Positions 17,612 to 26,411 are shown, counted from the stretch's first letter. The stretch is DNA of 64,000 nt from Neobacillus piezotolerans (GCF_003362805.1 NZ_QNQT01000001.1:186001-250000), one strand, 5' to 3'. Notes: generated by a model from the sequence alone, not told the origin. A program made the numbers and translations.

Positions 17612-19588
17612 ATGAAAAAATTTAGAATAGTTACCAGTTCGTCGGTGCTAGATGCAATAAAAATCGGTTCTGCCCAATTAGGAGTATCAGAAGACCAAGT
17701 AAAATACCATGTTATAACAAATATTAAATCTATCTTTGGTAAAAGAAAAGTTACTGTGCTTTTATCCATTAAGGATGAAAAGGCACTATTTAGAAAAAAT
17801 AATGTTTCTATCAAAAAAACAGGGTATAAAAAATTGTTATTTAGAGCTTCGTTTCCGAAAGAAATATACGAGGGAAAAGTATGGATAAAGGGTGGACGGG
17901 TCTTTTCAAGAAATGGAAAAGATCATTTTCCTTCGCTGTACCCTTGCGAAGGTGTAGAAATTCATATCAATGGACAAGTGAAAACCGATCAAACGATTAT
18001 AACGGAAATCGACAAGGTTGAACTTAGGACCACACAAAAGGAAATTAAAACTCAATATAGTTTGGAGCCTTCACCAGATAGAATGGAAGTTCTTTTAAAA
18101 ATCCAACCTGGATATATCATAAGCCAAAAGGTGTGTGACTCTTCTCCAATGCGTTCTTTGCAGATTAAAGTACGGGAAGAAAAGAAGTTCCTTCCGATTG
18201 AGATAGATAAAATTCACAACGAACTAACTCGCAGCTATAGCGCAACGGTTCTCCTGGACAACCTATACATGGCATGTTCCTCTGAAGAAGAAAACATATT
18301 TGTAATTGCTAGAGGAACTCCTGCTATTCCAGGAAAAAATGGTACATTTATCCCTAATAATAAAATTAAATATGAATCTGTTCAGGAGAATGGAGCAACA
18401 AATAAAGTGGGTATCAAATCTTATCCAATTGTTCAGGAAGGCGATATTATTGGACATATTGAACAACCGCATTCAGGCCAAGTTGGATATGATGTTTTTG
18501 GAAATACGATACATATAGAAGAAGATTACCATCCTATAGACGTTAGGACTGGAAACGGCGTCCTTTATTTAAAAAATCAAAATTTAATAGTAGCGAAGAA
18601 ATCTGGTCGGGTTTCTATTGTTTCTGTCGGCAATTCGCTTATGTTTGAAATAATCCCAGTCCACAATTTACACAAAAACATCAACAAGGAGACCGGTTCT
18701 GTCAGTTTGGATGGGGATGTAATTATAACTGGCGATGTAGAAGATGGAGTGACAGTAGAAGCTAGCGGCAATGTCTTTGTAGCTGGAAGTGTGTATAATT
18801 CAACTATTCGAGCCAATGGAGACGTTACAATTAAAGGAAATGCAAACAATTCTAAGTTATTCTCTGGATGGGATTCTAAAAAATCCGATGAGGTTATTTC
18901 CATTGGAAAGGAAACGCATGATTTACTATTCAATTTGATTTCCGCAATAAATCAATTGACATCAAATCCAGCGTTTTCAAAAAGCGACCTTGCCAAAAAA
19001 GGATTTCAGCCCCTAATAAAACTTCTTGTCGGAATGAAATTCACTGAGCTTCCTTCTCTCATTCAGAAGCTTAAAAAGGTCGATATTAAGCCAACTGGTT
19101 GGAATGATCTTATCAAAACCCTGGATCTTATTTTTTTGAAAAATAATCCTTCAGTTAAATCAATCAGCCACTTGAAAAGAATTGCAGCCAATATCGATAA
19201 TAAAATTATTTTACTTGAGATCGAAACAGCAAAGGAAACATGTATTACCGTTAAAAACGCCTTTTATTCCGAAATAAGCAGCAATGGGAGCACCATCATT
19301 ATGGAAAAGGCCCTATTATCAAAAATACGATCAGAAAAATCTATTAAGGTAAGAGTGGCTAAAAATAGCGAGATTCGAGCCGGGGAAAAAATCACTGTTT
19401 ATGAAGCAGACAAAAATACTATTTTAACAGTTCAGGAAGAAAAGGGTTCTATTGAGTCCGAGATTTTATGGCCAAACATAATAATAAAGTTTGGTGAAAT
19501 TGCAAAGAAAATCTCCAGTCCGAAGAAAAGGGCGATATTTCGCCTTAAAGATAACGGGCTTATTATTGAAAAAAGTATTGCATCATAA
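17612..19588 (+). CDS. FapA family (DUF342) polymerising beta-helix protein
   Basis: About 658 residues. The ATG at 17612 is preferred because AGGAG (17599-17603) is 8 bp upstream; a GTG at 17603 overlaps that site. The N-terminus (SSSVLDAIKIGSAQLGVSE) is a Jag_N-like module common in Firmicute FapA proteins. The middle carries the DUF342 signature region (ARGTPAIPGKNG, IGHIEQPHSGQVGYDVFG, NKETGSVSLDGDVIITGDV) with glycine/valine repeats of a parallel beta-helix, and the C-terminus has a second short beta part. FapA-type proteins have been tied to flagellar assembly and cell-surface or kinase-linked processes; the exact role here is unknown. Its position after two c-di-GMP proteins suggests a shared surface or motility output (inference). 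Confidence 0.8.
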   Translation: MKKFRIVTSSSVLDAIKIGSAQLGVSEDQVKYHVITNIKSIFGKRKVTVLLSIKDEKALFRKNNVSIKKTGYKKLLFRASFPKEIYEGKVWIKGGRVFSRNGKDHFPSLYPCEGVEIHINGQVKTDQTIITEIDKVELRTTQKEIKTQYSLEPSPDRMEVLLKIQPGYIISQKVCDSSPMRSLQIKVREEKKFLPIEIDKIHNELTRSYSATVLLDNLYMACSSEEENIFVIARGTPAIPGKNGTFIPNNKIKYESVQENGATNKVGIKSYPIVQEGDIIGHIEQPHSGQVGYDVFGNTIHIEEDYHPIDVRTGNGVLYLKNQNLIVAKKSGRVSIVSVGNSLMFEIIPVHNLHKNINKETGSVSLDGDVIITGDVEDGVTVEASGNVFVAGSVYNSTIRANGDVTIKGNANNSKLFSGWDSKKSDEVISIGKETHDLLFNLISAINQLTSNPAFSKSDLAKKGFQPLIKLLVGMKFTELPSLIQKLKKVDIKPTGWNDLIKTLDLIFLKNNPSVKSISHLKRIAANIDNKIILLEIETAKETCITVKNAFYSEISSNGSTIIMEKALLSKIRSEKSIKVRVAKNSEIRAGEKITVYEADKNTILTVQEEKGSIESEILWPNIIIKFGEIAKKISSPKKRAIFRLKDNGLIIEKSIAS

Positions 19589-19696
19589 TCGGCTGAAACG
19601 ATTCTTTATTTTTGCTAAATCTAGCAGGTCTATTAACGAGAAAATATTACAGGCCAGAAAACAATCTTGTTTTTTGTAACAAAAATAGCTTTAGCT

Positions 19697-19713
19697 TGTA
19701 ACATGGCTGTTAC
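19697..19713 (+). promoter_or_regulatory. WalR (YycF) binding site
   Basis: TGTAAC-ATGGC-TGTTAC fits the WalR consensus TGTWAH-N5-TGTWAH at every defined position. It lies just upstream of a TATGAT -10 hexamer (19724-19729), overlapping the place where a -35 would be, as expected for an activated promoter. The gene served is a LysM-3D wall protein; B. subtilis yocH, of the same architecture, is a known WalR target. Confidence 0.8.
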
Positions 19714-19762
19714 ATTAAGTTGGTATGATATTCCTACAAAGGAAGTTAAAGGGGAATAGACA

Positions 19763-20326
19763 TTGAAAAAGACCATCGTGAGCTTAATCACAGCCATTGT
19801 TGTACTTTTTGGATTTTCGAATCCTTCTTTAGCCGCAAAAAATACATATAAGGTTCAAAACGGTGATAGCCTTTGGGGCATTGCCAAGAAACATAACATA
19901 ACCATCCAACAATTAATAACATGGAATAATTTGAAATCAGATAATATCCAGCTAAATCAGGTTTTAAAAGTCAGTGGCACGGAAGCGGCGCCTGGGAAAA
20001 AGCCCGCTGCCAAACCGGCAGCTGCGCAAAAGGGCTACAAAGAAATTACAGTGAAGGCGACAGCCTACACAGGAAGCTGCAAAAGCTGCAGCGGCATCAC
20101 TTCCACAGGCATCAACCTGAAAAAGAACCCGAACGCGAAAGTCATATCAGTCGACCCAAATCTGATTCCGCTCGGAACAAAAGTATATGTCCCAGGCTAC
20201 GGCGAGGCGATTGCCGGCGATAAAGGATCCTCGGTCCGAGGCAATAAAATCGATGTATTTATCCCGGACCACAAAAAAGCGCTTCAATGGGGAACGAAGA
20301 CAATAAAGATTAAAGTGTATTATTAA
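19763..20326 (+). CDS. LysM and 3D domain cell-wall protein, YocH-like
   Basis: 187 residues starting at TTG 19763 after AAAGGGGA. It has a signal peptide (cleavage after SLAA), one LysM peptidoglycan-binding module (about 29-72, YKVQNGDSLWGIAKKHNIT), a Lys/Pro/Ala linker, and a C-terminal 3D domain (VDPNLIPLGTKVYVPGYG, then the AGDKGSSVRGNKIDVF segment). 3D-domain proteins are lytic transglycosylase/amidase-like wall remodelling enzymes related to MltA and RpfB. A WalR box upstream places it in the wall-homeostasis regulon, matching B. subtilis yocH. The TGG of the usual DTGG motif is replaced here by KGS. Confidence 0.85.
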   Translation: MKKTIVSLITAIVVLFGFSNPSLAAKNTYKVQNGDSLWGIAKKHNITIQQLITWNNLKSDNIQLNQVLKVSGTEAAPGKKPAAKPAAAQKGYKEITVKATAYTGSCKSCSGITSTGINLKKNPNAKVISVDPNLIPLGTKVYVPGYGEAIAGDKGSSVRGNKIDVFIPDHKKALQWGTKTIKIKVYY

Positions 20327-20329
20327 GAT

Positions 20330-20362
20330 GAGCTTGCCGTGATGACGCGGCAGGCTCTTTTT
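20330..20362 (+). terminator. Rho-independent terminator after the LysM-3D gene
   Basis: The 10-bp stem GAGCTTGCCG/CGGCAGGCTC (one G-U pair) is followed by TTTTT. Confidence 0.85.
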
Positions 20363-20459
20363 ATGTAAGTAATAGCGAGACATCTTTCATGCTCCGGAAG
20401 TCTATCCGTCCCATGAAAGAGGCGTACATACATGTTGTTAGCTTTTCTGAAAATTTGTT

Positions 20460-20478
20460 CTATAATTATCAATTATAG
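20460..20478 (+). promoter_or_regulatory. Perfect 8-bp inverted repeat overlapping a -10 element, probable operator
   Basis: CTATAATT-ATC-AATTATAG is a perfect palindrome with a 3-bp centre, 35 bp upstream of the regulator gene. Its left arm contains TATAAT, which can serve as the -10 box. A bound dimer here would block its own promoter, suggesting autoregulation by the downstream wHTH protein (inference). Confidence 0.45.
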
Positions 20479-20513
20479 CAGGTCTTTTATTTACTTAAAA
20501 AAGGGTGAGCTCT

Positions 20514-21842
20514 TTGAAAATAACTGTTGGGGTAATCGGGCCGGAGGATTCAGTGAATCACATTCTGAACTTCGCAGAATCGTTTGACGGCCTCGAATTG
20601 ATTCCTTTTTATTATGATGATTTAAGCCAAATAGATAACATTGTCCATCACAACCAGCCCCTGGTGGACCAATGGTTTTTTTCCGGGCAGGTTCCCTACA
20701 CCTATGCGGTTGCAAAAAATCTGGCCACTGAAGAAAACAGTTATTATCCGCCTCTTTATGGAGCGAGTTTGCTGGGCAAAGTGGTGGAAGCCAACCTGGA
20801 AATGGATAAAGTGTTAAAAGTGATCAGCCTTGACACTATTCAGGAAGAGGAACTAGATACAACAAAGCGGTTTTTCTCTTTGCAGGATTTAAAAGTTTTT
20901 TCTTACTCTTATCCGGACTATCGCCCAAATGAAGAAATCATTCGTTTCCATCAGCAATTGTATGAAGAAGGAAAGTCGGAAGTCGCATTCACTTGCCTTA
21001 GGGGAGTGTACGATTCGTTAATAAAACTAGGGATTCCGTGTTACCGGATATTCCCTTCCCAATTATCGATCTATTTCGCCTTAAGGATATTGAAGGAGAG
21101 GGGGGAATCATCCCTTTATCAGCGGTCCCAGTTGGCATTGCTTGGGATTGAAATGATCCAGGCTGAAACGAATGACGAGTTCTTCAATTCCTATGAACAT
21201 AAACATAAAGAATTGAACTTGAAAAGCCTTCTGATTGAAATTGCCGAGCGGGTAAATGGGTCGTTTGTCCAGATTGGTGACGGGCTCTATTTTATTTATA
21301 CCACGCGCGGCGAGATTGAAATTAAGATTGATAAAAAGGATCTTTATCATTTGATTGACACGGTTTACTCGCGGACGAACTTTAAACTGAGAATTGGCCT
21401 CGGATACGGCATCACAGCATTGCAGGCGGAAGAAAACGTCCAGGCCGCATTCCGGCATGCAAGGAAGCGCCAGGATCCAGCAATTGTGCAGGTCGATGAA
21501 AACAGGCAAGTGACAGAGTTCATTTCCGATAAGGATGACTTAACGATTTGCTTTCAGAATTGGACAAGTGATGGCTGGGCCGAAAAGCTGAGGAAGTCGA
21601 ATATTTCTCCATCATCACTCTCAAAAATACAGGCGCTGTCCAATTTTTATAAGAAAATGGAAGTTAACTCCCATGACGTGGCTGTCTGGCTTGGAAGCAG
21701 TGAGCGGAATGCGAGGCGAATCCTTTTGGAAATGGAAACACTCGGGCTCGCTAAAAGCAAAACAGTCAGGCTGGACGATTCAAAAGGCCGGCCGCGGAAA
21801 GTGTATAGATTGCTACTGAATGAACAGGCAGGGAAACCATGA
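20514..21842 (+). CDS. Putative transcriptional regulator with cyclase-like middle domain and C-terminal winged helix
   Basis: About 442 residues. The TTG at 20514 is chosen because AAGGGTG lies 5 bp upstream; a GTG at 20505 overlaps that site. The N-terminal part (VGVIGPEDSVNHILNF) looks like a ligand-sensing alpha/beta domain. The middle (residues about 240-320, RIGLGYGITALQAEENVQAA) resembles the nucleotidyl-cyclase/GTP cyclohydrolase III fold without an obvious active site. The C-terminus (DVAVWLGSSERNARRILLEM) is a winged-helix DNA-binding domain. It precedes the abg-like operon in the same orientation with a terminator between, so it is the likely regulator of that operon. No named family is assigned with confidence. 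Confidence 0.65.
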   Translation: MKITVGVIGPEDSVNHILNFAESFDGLELIPFYYDDLSQIDNIVHHNQPLVDQWFFSGQVPYTYAVAKNLATEENSYYPPLYGASLLGKVVEANLEMDKVLKVISLDTIQEEELDTTKRFFSLQDLKVFSYSYPDYRPNEEIIRFHQQLYEEGKSEVAFTCLRGVYDSLIKLGIPCYRIFPSQLSIYFALRILKERGESSLYQRSQLALLGIEMIQAETNDEFFNSYEHKHKELNLKSLLIEIAERVNGSFVQIGDGLYFIYTTRGEIEIKIDKKDLYHLIDTVYSRTNFKLRIGLGYGITALQAEENVQAAFRHARKRQDPAIVQVDENRQVTEFISDKDDLTICFQNWTSDGWAEKLRKSNISPSSLSKIQALSNFYKKMEVNSHDVAVWLGSSERNARRILLEMETLGLAKSKTVRLDDSKGRPRKVYRLLLNEQAGKP

Positions 21843-21864
21843 TTTTCCTGCCTGTTTTTTTTAT
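21823..21864 (+). terminator. Rho-independent terminator of the regulator gene
   Basis: AACAGGCAGG/CCTGCCTGTT with further A-T pairs inside is followed by eight T residues. The left arm lies within the last codons of the gene. Confidence 0.85.
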
Positions 21865-21881
21865 TTTTTGCGAGTCCAGGT

Positions 21882-21909
21882 TTGAATATTCGGTTAATTT
21901 ATGTATAAT
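21882..21909 (+). promoter_or_regulatory. SigA-type promoter of the abg-like operon
   Basis: TTGAAT (21882-21887) and TATAAT (21904-21909) are separated by 16 bp, about 70 bp upstream of the first amidohydrolase gene. Confidence 0.6.
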
Positions 21910-21978
21910 TTTTTTAAGGGAAACTAAATGGCAAGTTTCCGAAATTGGACTACATACTTTTGTAAAGGAGAATCTTGA

Positions 21979-23277
21979 ATGACTGGCAGCTTTGTAAAAG
22001 AACTAACCCCACTCCTGCTTGAATGGCGGCGGTCGTTGCACAAACTTCCCGAATTGGGTTTCCTGGAGTACATAACAACATACCGGGTCGGCAGGTTGCT
22101 GGAAGAGATGGGCTTCACCCTCCATATTGGAAAAGACGCGCTGAACGAGGATTCACGGCTTGGATTGCCGGATAATCAGTTCATAGAGGAAAAAGAAAGA
22201 CAGGCTTCCGAGTGGGGGGTCGAGAATGAGTGGCTCGAAAAAATGCGTGGCGGAAATACTGGCATAGTCGCAATCTGGGATACGGGGAAACCGGGCGACC
22301 ATGTCGCATTCCGCTTCGACATTGACGCACTTCCGATAAAAGAATCAACGGGCGACAGCCACTTTCCTTCGACGAACGGATTCGTTTCAGGTGAAAACAA
22401 TGTTATGCACTCTTGCGGGCATGATGGGCATACAGCCATCGGACTCGGAGTCGCTAAATTCATTTTGTCAAACAGTGATTCATTAAAAGGGAAATTCACA
22501 CTCCTTTTCCAGCCTGCCGAAGAGGGCGGACGCGGAGCGAGGGCGTTGAGGGACAAAGGCTGGCTAGATGATGTTGACTATTTTTACTCAGGGCACATCG
22601 GGATTCATTCCTTGCCAGTCGGAACGATTGCCGCTTCTACGGAAGGATTTCTTGCTTCCGTCAAATACGATGTCACTTTTAAAGGGATATCATCCCACGC
22701 CGGGATGCATCCGGAAAAAGGAAGAAATGCACTCTTGGCTGCCGCTACCGCCGCCACGAATCTATACGCGATTCCTCGGCACCATGATGGAATTACAAGG
22801 GTTAACGTCGGCAGGCTTATCGCGGGCAGCGGGCGCAATATCATTCCGGAAGACAGTTACATGGAAATTGAAGTCAGGGGAGAAACGCAGGAAATTGGCG
22901 ACTACATGGCGATACATGCAACCCGGATCATAAAAGCTGCGGCCGAGATGCATGATGTGTCCTTTGTGATTAAGCCGGCCGGTATAACCGAGGTTCTTGT
23001 ATGCGATGAGGAGCTGATTCCAAAAATTCAGGAATGGTGTTCAACGAGCGAGTTTGTAAAGGAAGTACTGCCATCTGTCACGGTCGCCGGTTCAGAGGAT
23101 GCGAGCCTGCTGATGAACAGGGTTCAGGAGAGGGGCGGGAAAGCAACCTATATTCTTTTTGGGACAAAACTTAATCATCCGCACCATCACCCTGAATTTG
23201 ATTTTGAGGAAGAAGTTTTACCGGTTGCTGTTGATGCCTTTATCAGTATCATAAAAGGCGGCTCATCCAATGACTAA
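21979..23277 (+). CDS. abgA: M20 amidohydrolase, p-aminobenzoyl-glutamate hydrolase subunit A-like
   Basis: 432 residues, close to E. coli AbgA (436). Metal and catalytic motifs of the M20 family are present: HSCGHDGHT, QPAEEGGRG, the dimerisation/lid region KGISSHAGMHPEKGRNAL, and a C-terminal HPHHHPEFDF. An insertion between residues about 50 and 100 (GLPDNQFIEEKER) is typical of AbgA rather than of simple N-acyl amino acid hydrolases. It is followed by AbgB-like and AbgT-like genes, so the set probably imports and cleaves p-aminobenzoyl-glutamate or related folate breakdown products or acyl-amino acids. ATG 21979 follows AAAGGAG. Confidence 0.85.
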   Translation: MTGSFVKELTPLLLEWRRSLHKLPELGFLEYITTYRVGRLLEEMGFTLHIGKDALNEDSRLGLPDNQFIEEKERQASEWGVENEWLEKMRGGNTGIVAIWDTGKPGDHVAFRFDIDALPIKESTGDSHFPSTNGFVSGENNVMHSCGHDGHTAIGLGVAKFILSNSDSLKGKFTLLFQPAEEGGRGARALRDKGWLDDVDYFYSGHIGIHSLPVGTIAASTEGFLASVKYDVTFKGISSHAGMHPEKGRNALLAAATAATNLYAIPRHHDGITRVNVGRLIAGSGRNIIPEDSYMEIEVRGETQEIGDYMAIHATRIIKAAAEMHDVSFVIKPAGITEVLVCDEELIPKIQEWCSTSEFVKEVLPSVTVAGSEDASLLMNRVQERGGKATYILFGTKLNHPHHHPEFDFEEEVLPVAVDAFISIIKGGSSND

Positions 23278-23338
23278 AATATGGGCCTTTGCAGGGAAAG
23301 AAGCTGCTGGCAAGGAAGATTTAGCGCCCGAACGGTGA
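23270..23338 (+). CDS. Possible 22-residue frame overlapping the abgA stop
   Basis: ATG 23270 overlaps the last codons of abgA and opens MTKIWAFAGKEAAGKEDLAP, stopping at TGA 23338. It has no independent ribosome binding site and would depend on coupling. It fills part of a 150-bp gap that is otherwise empty, in an operon whose other junction is tight, so it may be a relic of a lost gene. Confidence 0.2.
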   Translation: MTKIWAFAGKEAAGKEDLAPER

Positions 23339-23427
23339 TGGCCAGGGGGTTCTTTGGTCACTAGAAGAATAGTTAGTTCGGCATTGAATGCGTATCATTA
23401 TTTTTATTAAAAAATAGGAGGGATTGG

Positions 23428-24864
23428 GTGTCCAGCAACTTTGTAAAAGACTACCTGTCTAAGAAAAAGAAAGATTTCGAAAGGATTAGCGAGTACATTT
23501 ATTTCCATCCCGAAACGAGATTCGAAGAGTACGAGTCCGCGGAATTTTTAGCAGCGGAATGTGAAAAAGCTGGTTTCCAGGTTGAAAGGAACGCAGGCGG
23601 TATCGATACAGCCTTTGTTGCCACTTACGGAAGCGGCGCTCCTGTCATCGGGTTCCTTGGGGAATTCGACGCCCTGTCCGGCCTCGGCCAGGAACCGAAT
23701 AAAACAAGCTATGAGCCAACGGAAAAAAATGTCGGCCACGGCTGCGGCCATAACCTGCTAGGCACGGGCGCTTTCGCGGCGGCCTGCGCGGCCAAAAAAT
23801 TCCTCGAAGACAATGGCCTACCGGGAACGGTCAAATTTTTTGGCTGTCCTGGTGAAGAAGGCGGTTCGGGGAAAACGTTTATGGTCAGGGAAGGCGTCTT
23901 TGACGGCGTCGATGCCGCTTTGACATGGCATCCATCCCCGGCGAACTGCATCATGAGCCTATCAAGTCTGGCAAACTATCAGGTATATTTCCGCTTTAAG
24001 GGGATATCTTCCCACGCGGCGAATTCTCCCCACCTCGGCCGGAGCGCGCTTGATGCTGTCGAGCTGATGAATGTGGGCGTAAATTACCTGCGTGAACACA
24101 TTATCCCAGAAGCTAGAATCCATTATGCGGTCACGAATACCGGCGGGATTTCTCCGAATGTTGTCCAGGCAAATGCCGAAGTCCTTTATTTGATCCGCTC
24201 GCCGAAGGTCAAGCAGGTCGATGAGATTTATAAGCGGGTCTGCAAGATTGCCCAAGGCGCGGCGTTGATGACGGAAACCGAGCTTACAATCGAGTTCGAT
24301 AAAGCGTGCTCCAATTATATCCCGAACCGTAGTTTGGAAAAGATTTTATACGAAAGCCTGCAAGAAGCCGGCATCGAAAAGCCGGACGAAAATGAAATCG
24401 CTTACGCGGAAAGCCTTTGGTCCACATTGTCGGAAGGCGAACAAGAAAGCTATCTAGATATTTTAAGAGGATTTGGCTACAAAGGCGACGGCAGCGAGTT
24501 TGAGGGAAAATACCTCGCCGAAACGATATCGGAATATGAACAGAGTGACGGCATTCTTCCGGGTTCGACCGATGTATCGGATGTAAGCTGGGTGGTACCG
24601 ACAGCCCAGGTGACAACATCAACATCGGCGCTTGGCACCCCGCTCCACACTTGGCAAATGACGGCCCAGGGAATTAGCAGCTATGCACATAAAGGGATGC
24701 TCCGCGCGGCGGAAGCAATGGCCCTGGCGGCGATTCGGCTTTTTAAAAACAAGGAAGAGCTTGAGCCGGTAAAACAGGAATTCAAGAAGTTCCAGGAAAA
24801 GAATCCTTACACATGCCCAATTCCAGGACATGTCCATCCGTCGAAAATACAAATCCATTCATAA
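23428..24864 (+). CDS. abgB: M20 amidohydrolase, p-aminobenzoyl-glutamate hydrolase subunit B-like
   Basis: 478 residues, close to E. coli AbgB (481). It starts with GTG 23428 behind AGGAGG (23417-23422). M20 motifs: GEFDALSGLGQ, GHGCGHNLLGTGA, CPGEEGGSGK, FKGISSHAANSPHLGRSALDA, and a late GSTDVSDVSW segment characteristic of AbgB-type enzymes. AbgA and AbgB work together as a heteromer in E. coli to split p-aminobenzoyl-glutamate into p-aminobenzoate and glutamate; the same gene order here supports that role. The exact substrate in this organism is not shown by sequence. Confidence 0.87.
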   Translation: MSSNFVKDYLSKKKKDFERISEYIYFHPETRFEEYESAEFLAAECEKAGFQVERNAGGIDTAFVATYGSGAPVIGFLGEFDALSGLGQEPNKTSYEPTEKNVGHGCGHNLLGTGAFAAACAAKKFLEDNGLPGTVKFFGCPGEEGGSGKTFMVREGVFDGVDAALTWHPSPANCIMSLSSLANYQVYFRFKGISSHAANSPHLGRSALDAVELMNVGVNYLREHIIPEARIHYAVTNTGGISPNVVQANAEVLYLIRSPKVKQVDEIYKRVCKIAQGAALMTETELTIEFDKACSNYIPNRSLEKILYESLQEAGIEKPDENEIAYAESLWSTLSEGEQESYLDILRGFGYKGDGSEFEGKYLAETISEYEQSDGILPGSTDVSDVSWVVPTAQVTTSTSALGTPLHTWQMTAQGISSYAHKGMLRAAEAMALAAIRLFKNKEELEPVKQEFKKFQEKNPYTCPIPGHVHPSKIQIHS

Positions 24865-24890
24865 TCAAGCCATAAATCTAGGGGGAAACC

Positions 24891-26411
24891 ATGGAAAATA
24901 CGACCAAGAAAACAGGGGTTTTTCAAAAAATACTGAACGGCATTGAGAGGGTGGGGAACAAACTACCGGATCCGTTTATCCTGTTTGCGATGTTAGCGCT
25001 TCTTGTCATTGTCGCCTCGGCTATCTTCAATGCATTTGGGGCTACTGTCATCCATCCCGGTACAGGGGAAAAACTTGCGGTTAAAAGCCTTGCATCAGCG
25101 GAGGGACTGCAATATATCCTGACGTCCATGCTGGATAACTTCACAGGATTCGCGCCGCTCGGACTGGTCCTTTCGATGATGCTCGGTATCGGGCTTGCCG
25201 AGAAGGTGGGATTGCTTGATTATGCGATTAAAAAGACAATTCTGAAGTCACCGCCCGCGCTGATTACGTACACAGTCGTTTTCGTCGGGATTATGGGAAA
25301 TATCGCGTCCGACGCGGCGATGGTGCTGATTCCGCCGCTTGCGGCAATGGTCTTTTACAAAGTTGGGCGCAACCCGATTGCTGGTTTGGCGGCAGGGTAT
25401 GCAGCGGCTGGCGCAGGTTTTACCGCGAACCTGCTCATTGCCGGTACGGACGCTTTGCTTGCGGGCATTTCGACTGAAGCAGCAAAAATCATTGACAAGG
25501 ATATGGTTGTAACCCCGGTCGACAACTGGTATTTCAATAGCGTTTCAGTGTTTGTCCTGACAATTGTCGGTGGACTTGTCACAACGAGATTCATCGAACC
25601 GCGCCTTGGGAAATACAAAGGTGATGTGGTGGAGGAGGCCGTTGCCGAAGACCCTCCAAATGCAAGCAAAGGATTGCGGAATGCGGGCATTGCAGGCCTT
25701 CTATATATTGCGCTTATCCTGTTGGTCATCTTTTTGCCGAACAGCCCTTTGCGCAATGAGGACGGCGGGCTGATCCCGTCTCCGTTCCTGTCTGGGATTA
25801 TCCCAATCATTCTCTTCTTCTTCATAATTATTGGTGTTGTTTATGGCATGACTGTCGGGAACATCAAATCAAGCAAGGACGTTGCCGGCTATATGGCTGA
25901 GTCCATGAAGGATTTGGCGGGCTATATTGTTTTGATTTTTGCGATCTCGCAATTTATTGCCTACTTCAGCTGGTCGAACATTGCGACATGGGTAGCTGTA
26001 AATGGAGCGCAATTCCTGAAAGATATCGAATTTACCGGAATCGGATTAATCATCGGGTATATCATATTTACCGCCCTTTTGAACTTTCTCATTACATCGG
26101 GATCGGCCAAGTGGGCGTTGGAAGCGCCAGTTTTTGTCCCGATGTTTATGCAGCTAGGCTATCACCCAGCGTTCACGCAGGCAGCTTACAGGATTGCGGA
26201 CTCATCGACCAACATCGTCACACCGCTCATGCCCTATATGGTCATCATCCTGTCATTCATGCAAAAATATGACAAAAAGGCTGGAATGGGAACCTTCATT
26301 GCCCTAATGCTCCCGTATTCCATCACCTTCCTGCTATCCTGGATCATCCTTATTCTAGTATTCTACTTCCTCGGAATCCCATTTGGTCCGGGAATCTACC
26401 CGTTGCTGTAA
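24891..26411 (+). CDS. abgT: AbgT family transporter (p-aminobenzoyl-glutamate type)
   Basis: 506 residues with about 11-13 membrane segments. AbgT family features: the N-terminal GIERVGNKLPDPFILFAML, MMLGIGLAEKVGLLD, the re-entrant AGAGFTANLLIAGTDALLAG, and a C-terminal SGSAKWALEAPVFVPMFMQL with RIADSSTNIVTPLMPY. E. coli AbgT imports p-aminobenzoyl-glutamate; some relatives export sulfonamides. It lies 26 bp after abgB with AGGGGGA before its ATG, so the cognate hydrolases probably act on what it imports. Confidence 0.9.
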   Translation: MENTTKKTGVFQKILNGIERVGNKLPDPFILFAMLALLVIVASAIFNAFGATVIHPGTGEKLAVKSLASAEGLQYILTSMLDNFTGFAPLGLVLSMMLGIGLAEKVGLLDYAIKKTILKSPPALITYTVVFVGIMGNIASDAAMVLIPPLAAMVFYKVGRNPIAGLAAGYAAAGAGFTANLLIAGTDALLAGISTEAAKIIDKDMVVTPVDNWYFNSVSVFVLTIVGGLVTTRFIEPRLGKYKGDVVEEAVAEDPPNASKGLRNAGIAGLLYIALILLVIFLPNSPLRNEDGGLIPSPFLSGIIPIILFFFIIIGVVYGMTVGNIKSSKDVAGYMAESMKDLAGYIVLIFAISQFIAYFSWSNIATWVAVNGAQFLKDIEFTGIGLIIGYIIFTALLNFLITSGSAKWALEAPVFVPMFMQLGYHPAFTQAAYRIADSSTNIVTPLMPYMVIILSFMQKYDKKAGMGTFIALMLPYSITFLLSWIILILVFYFLGIPFGPGIYPLL

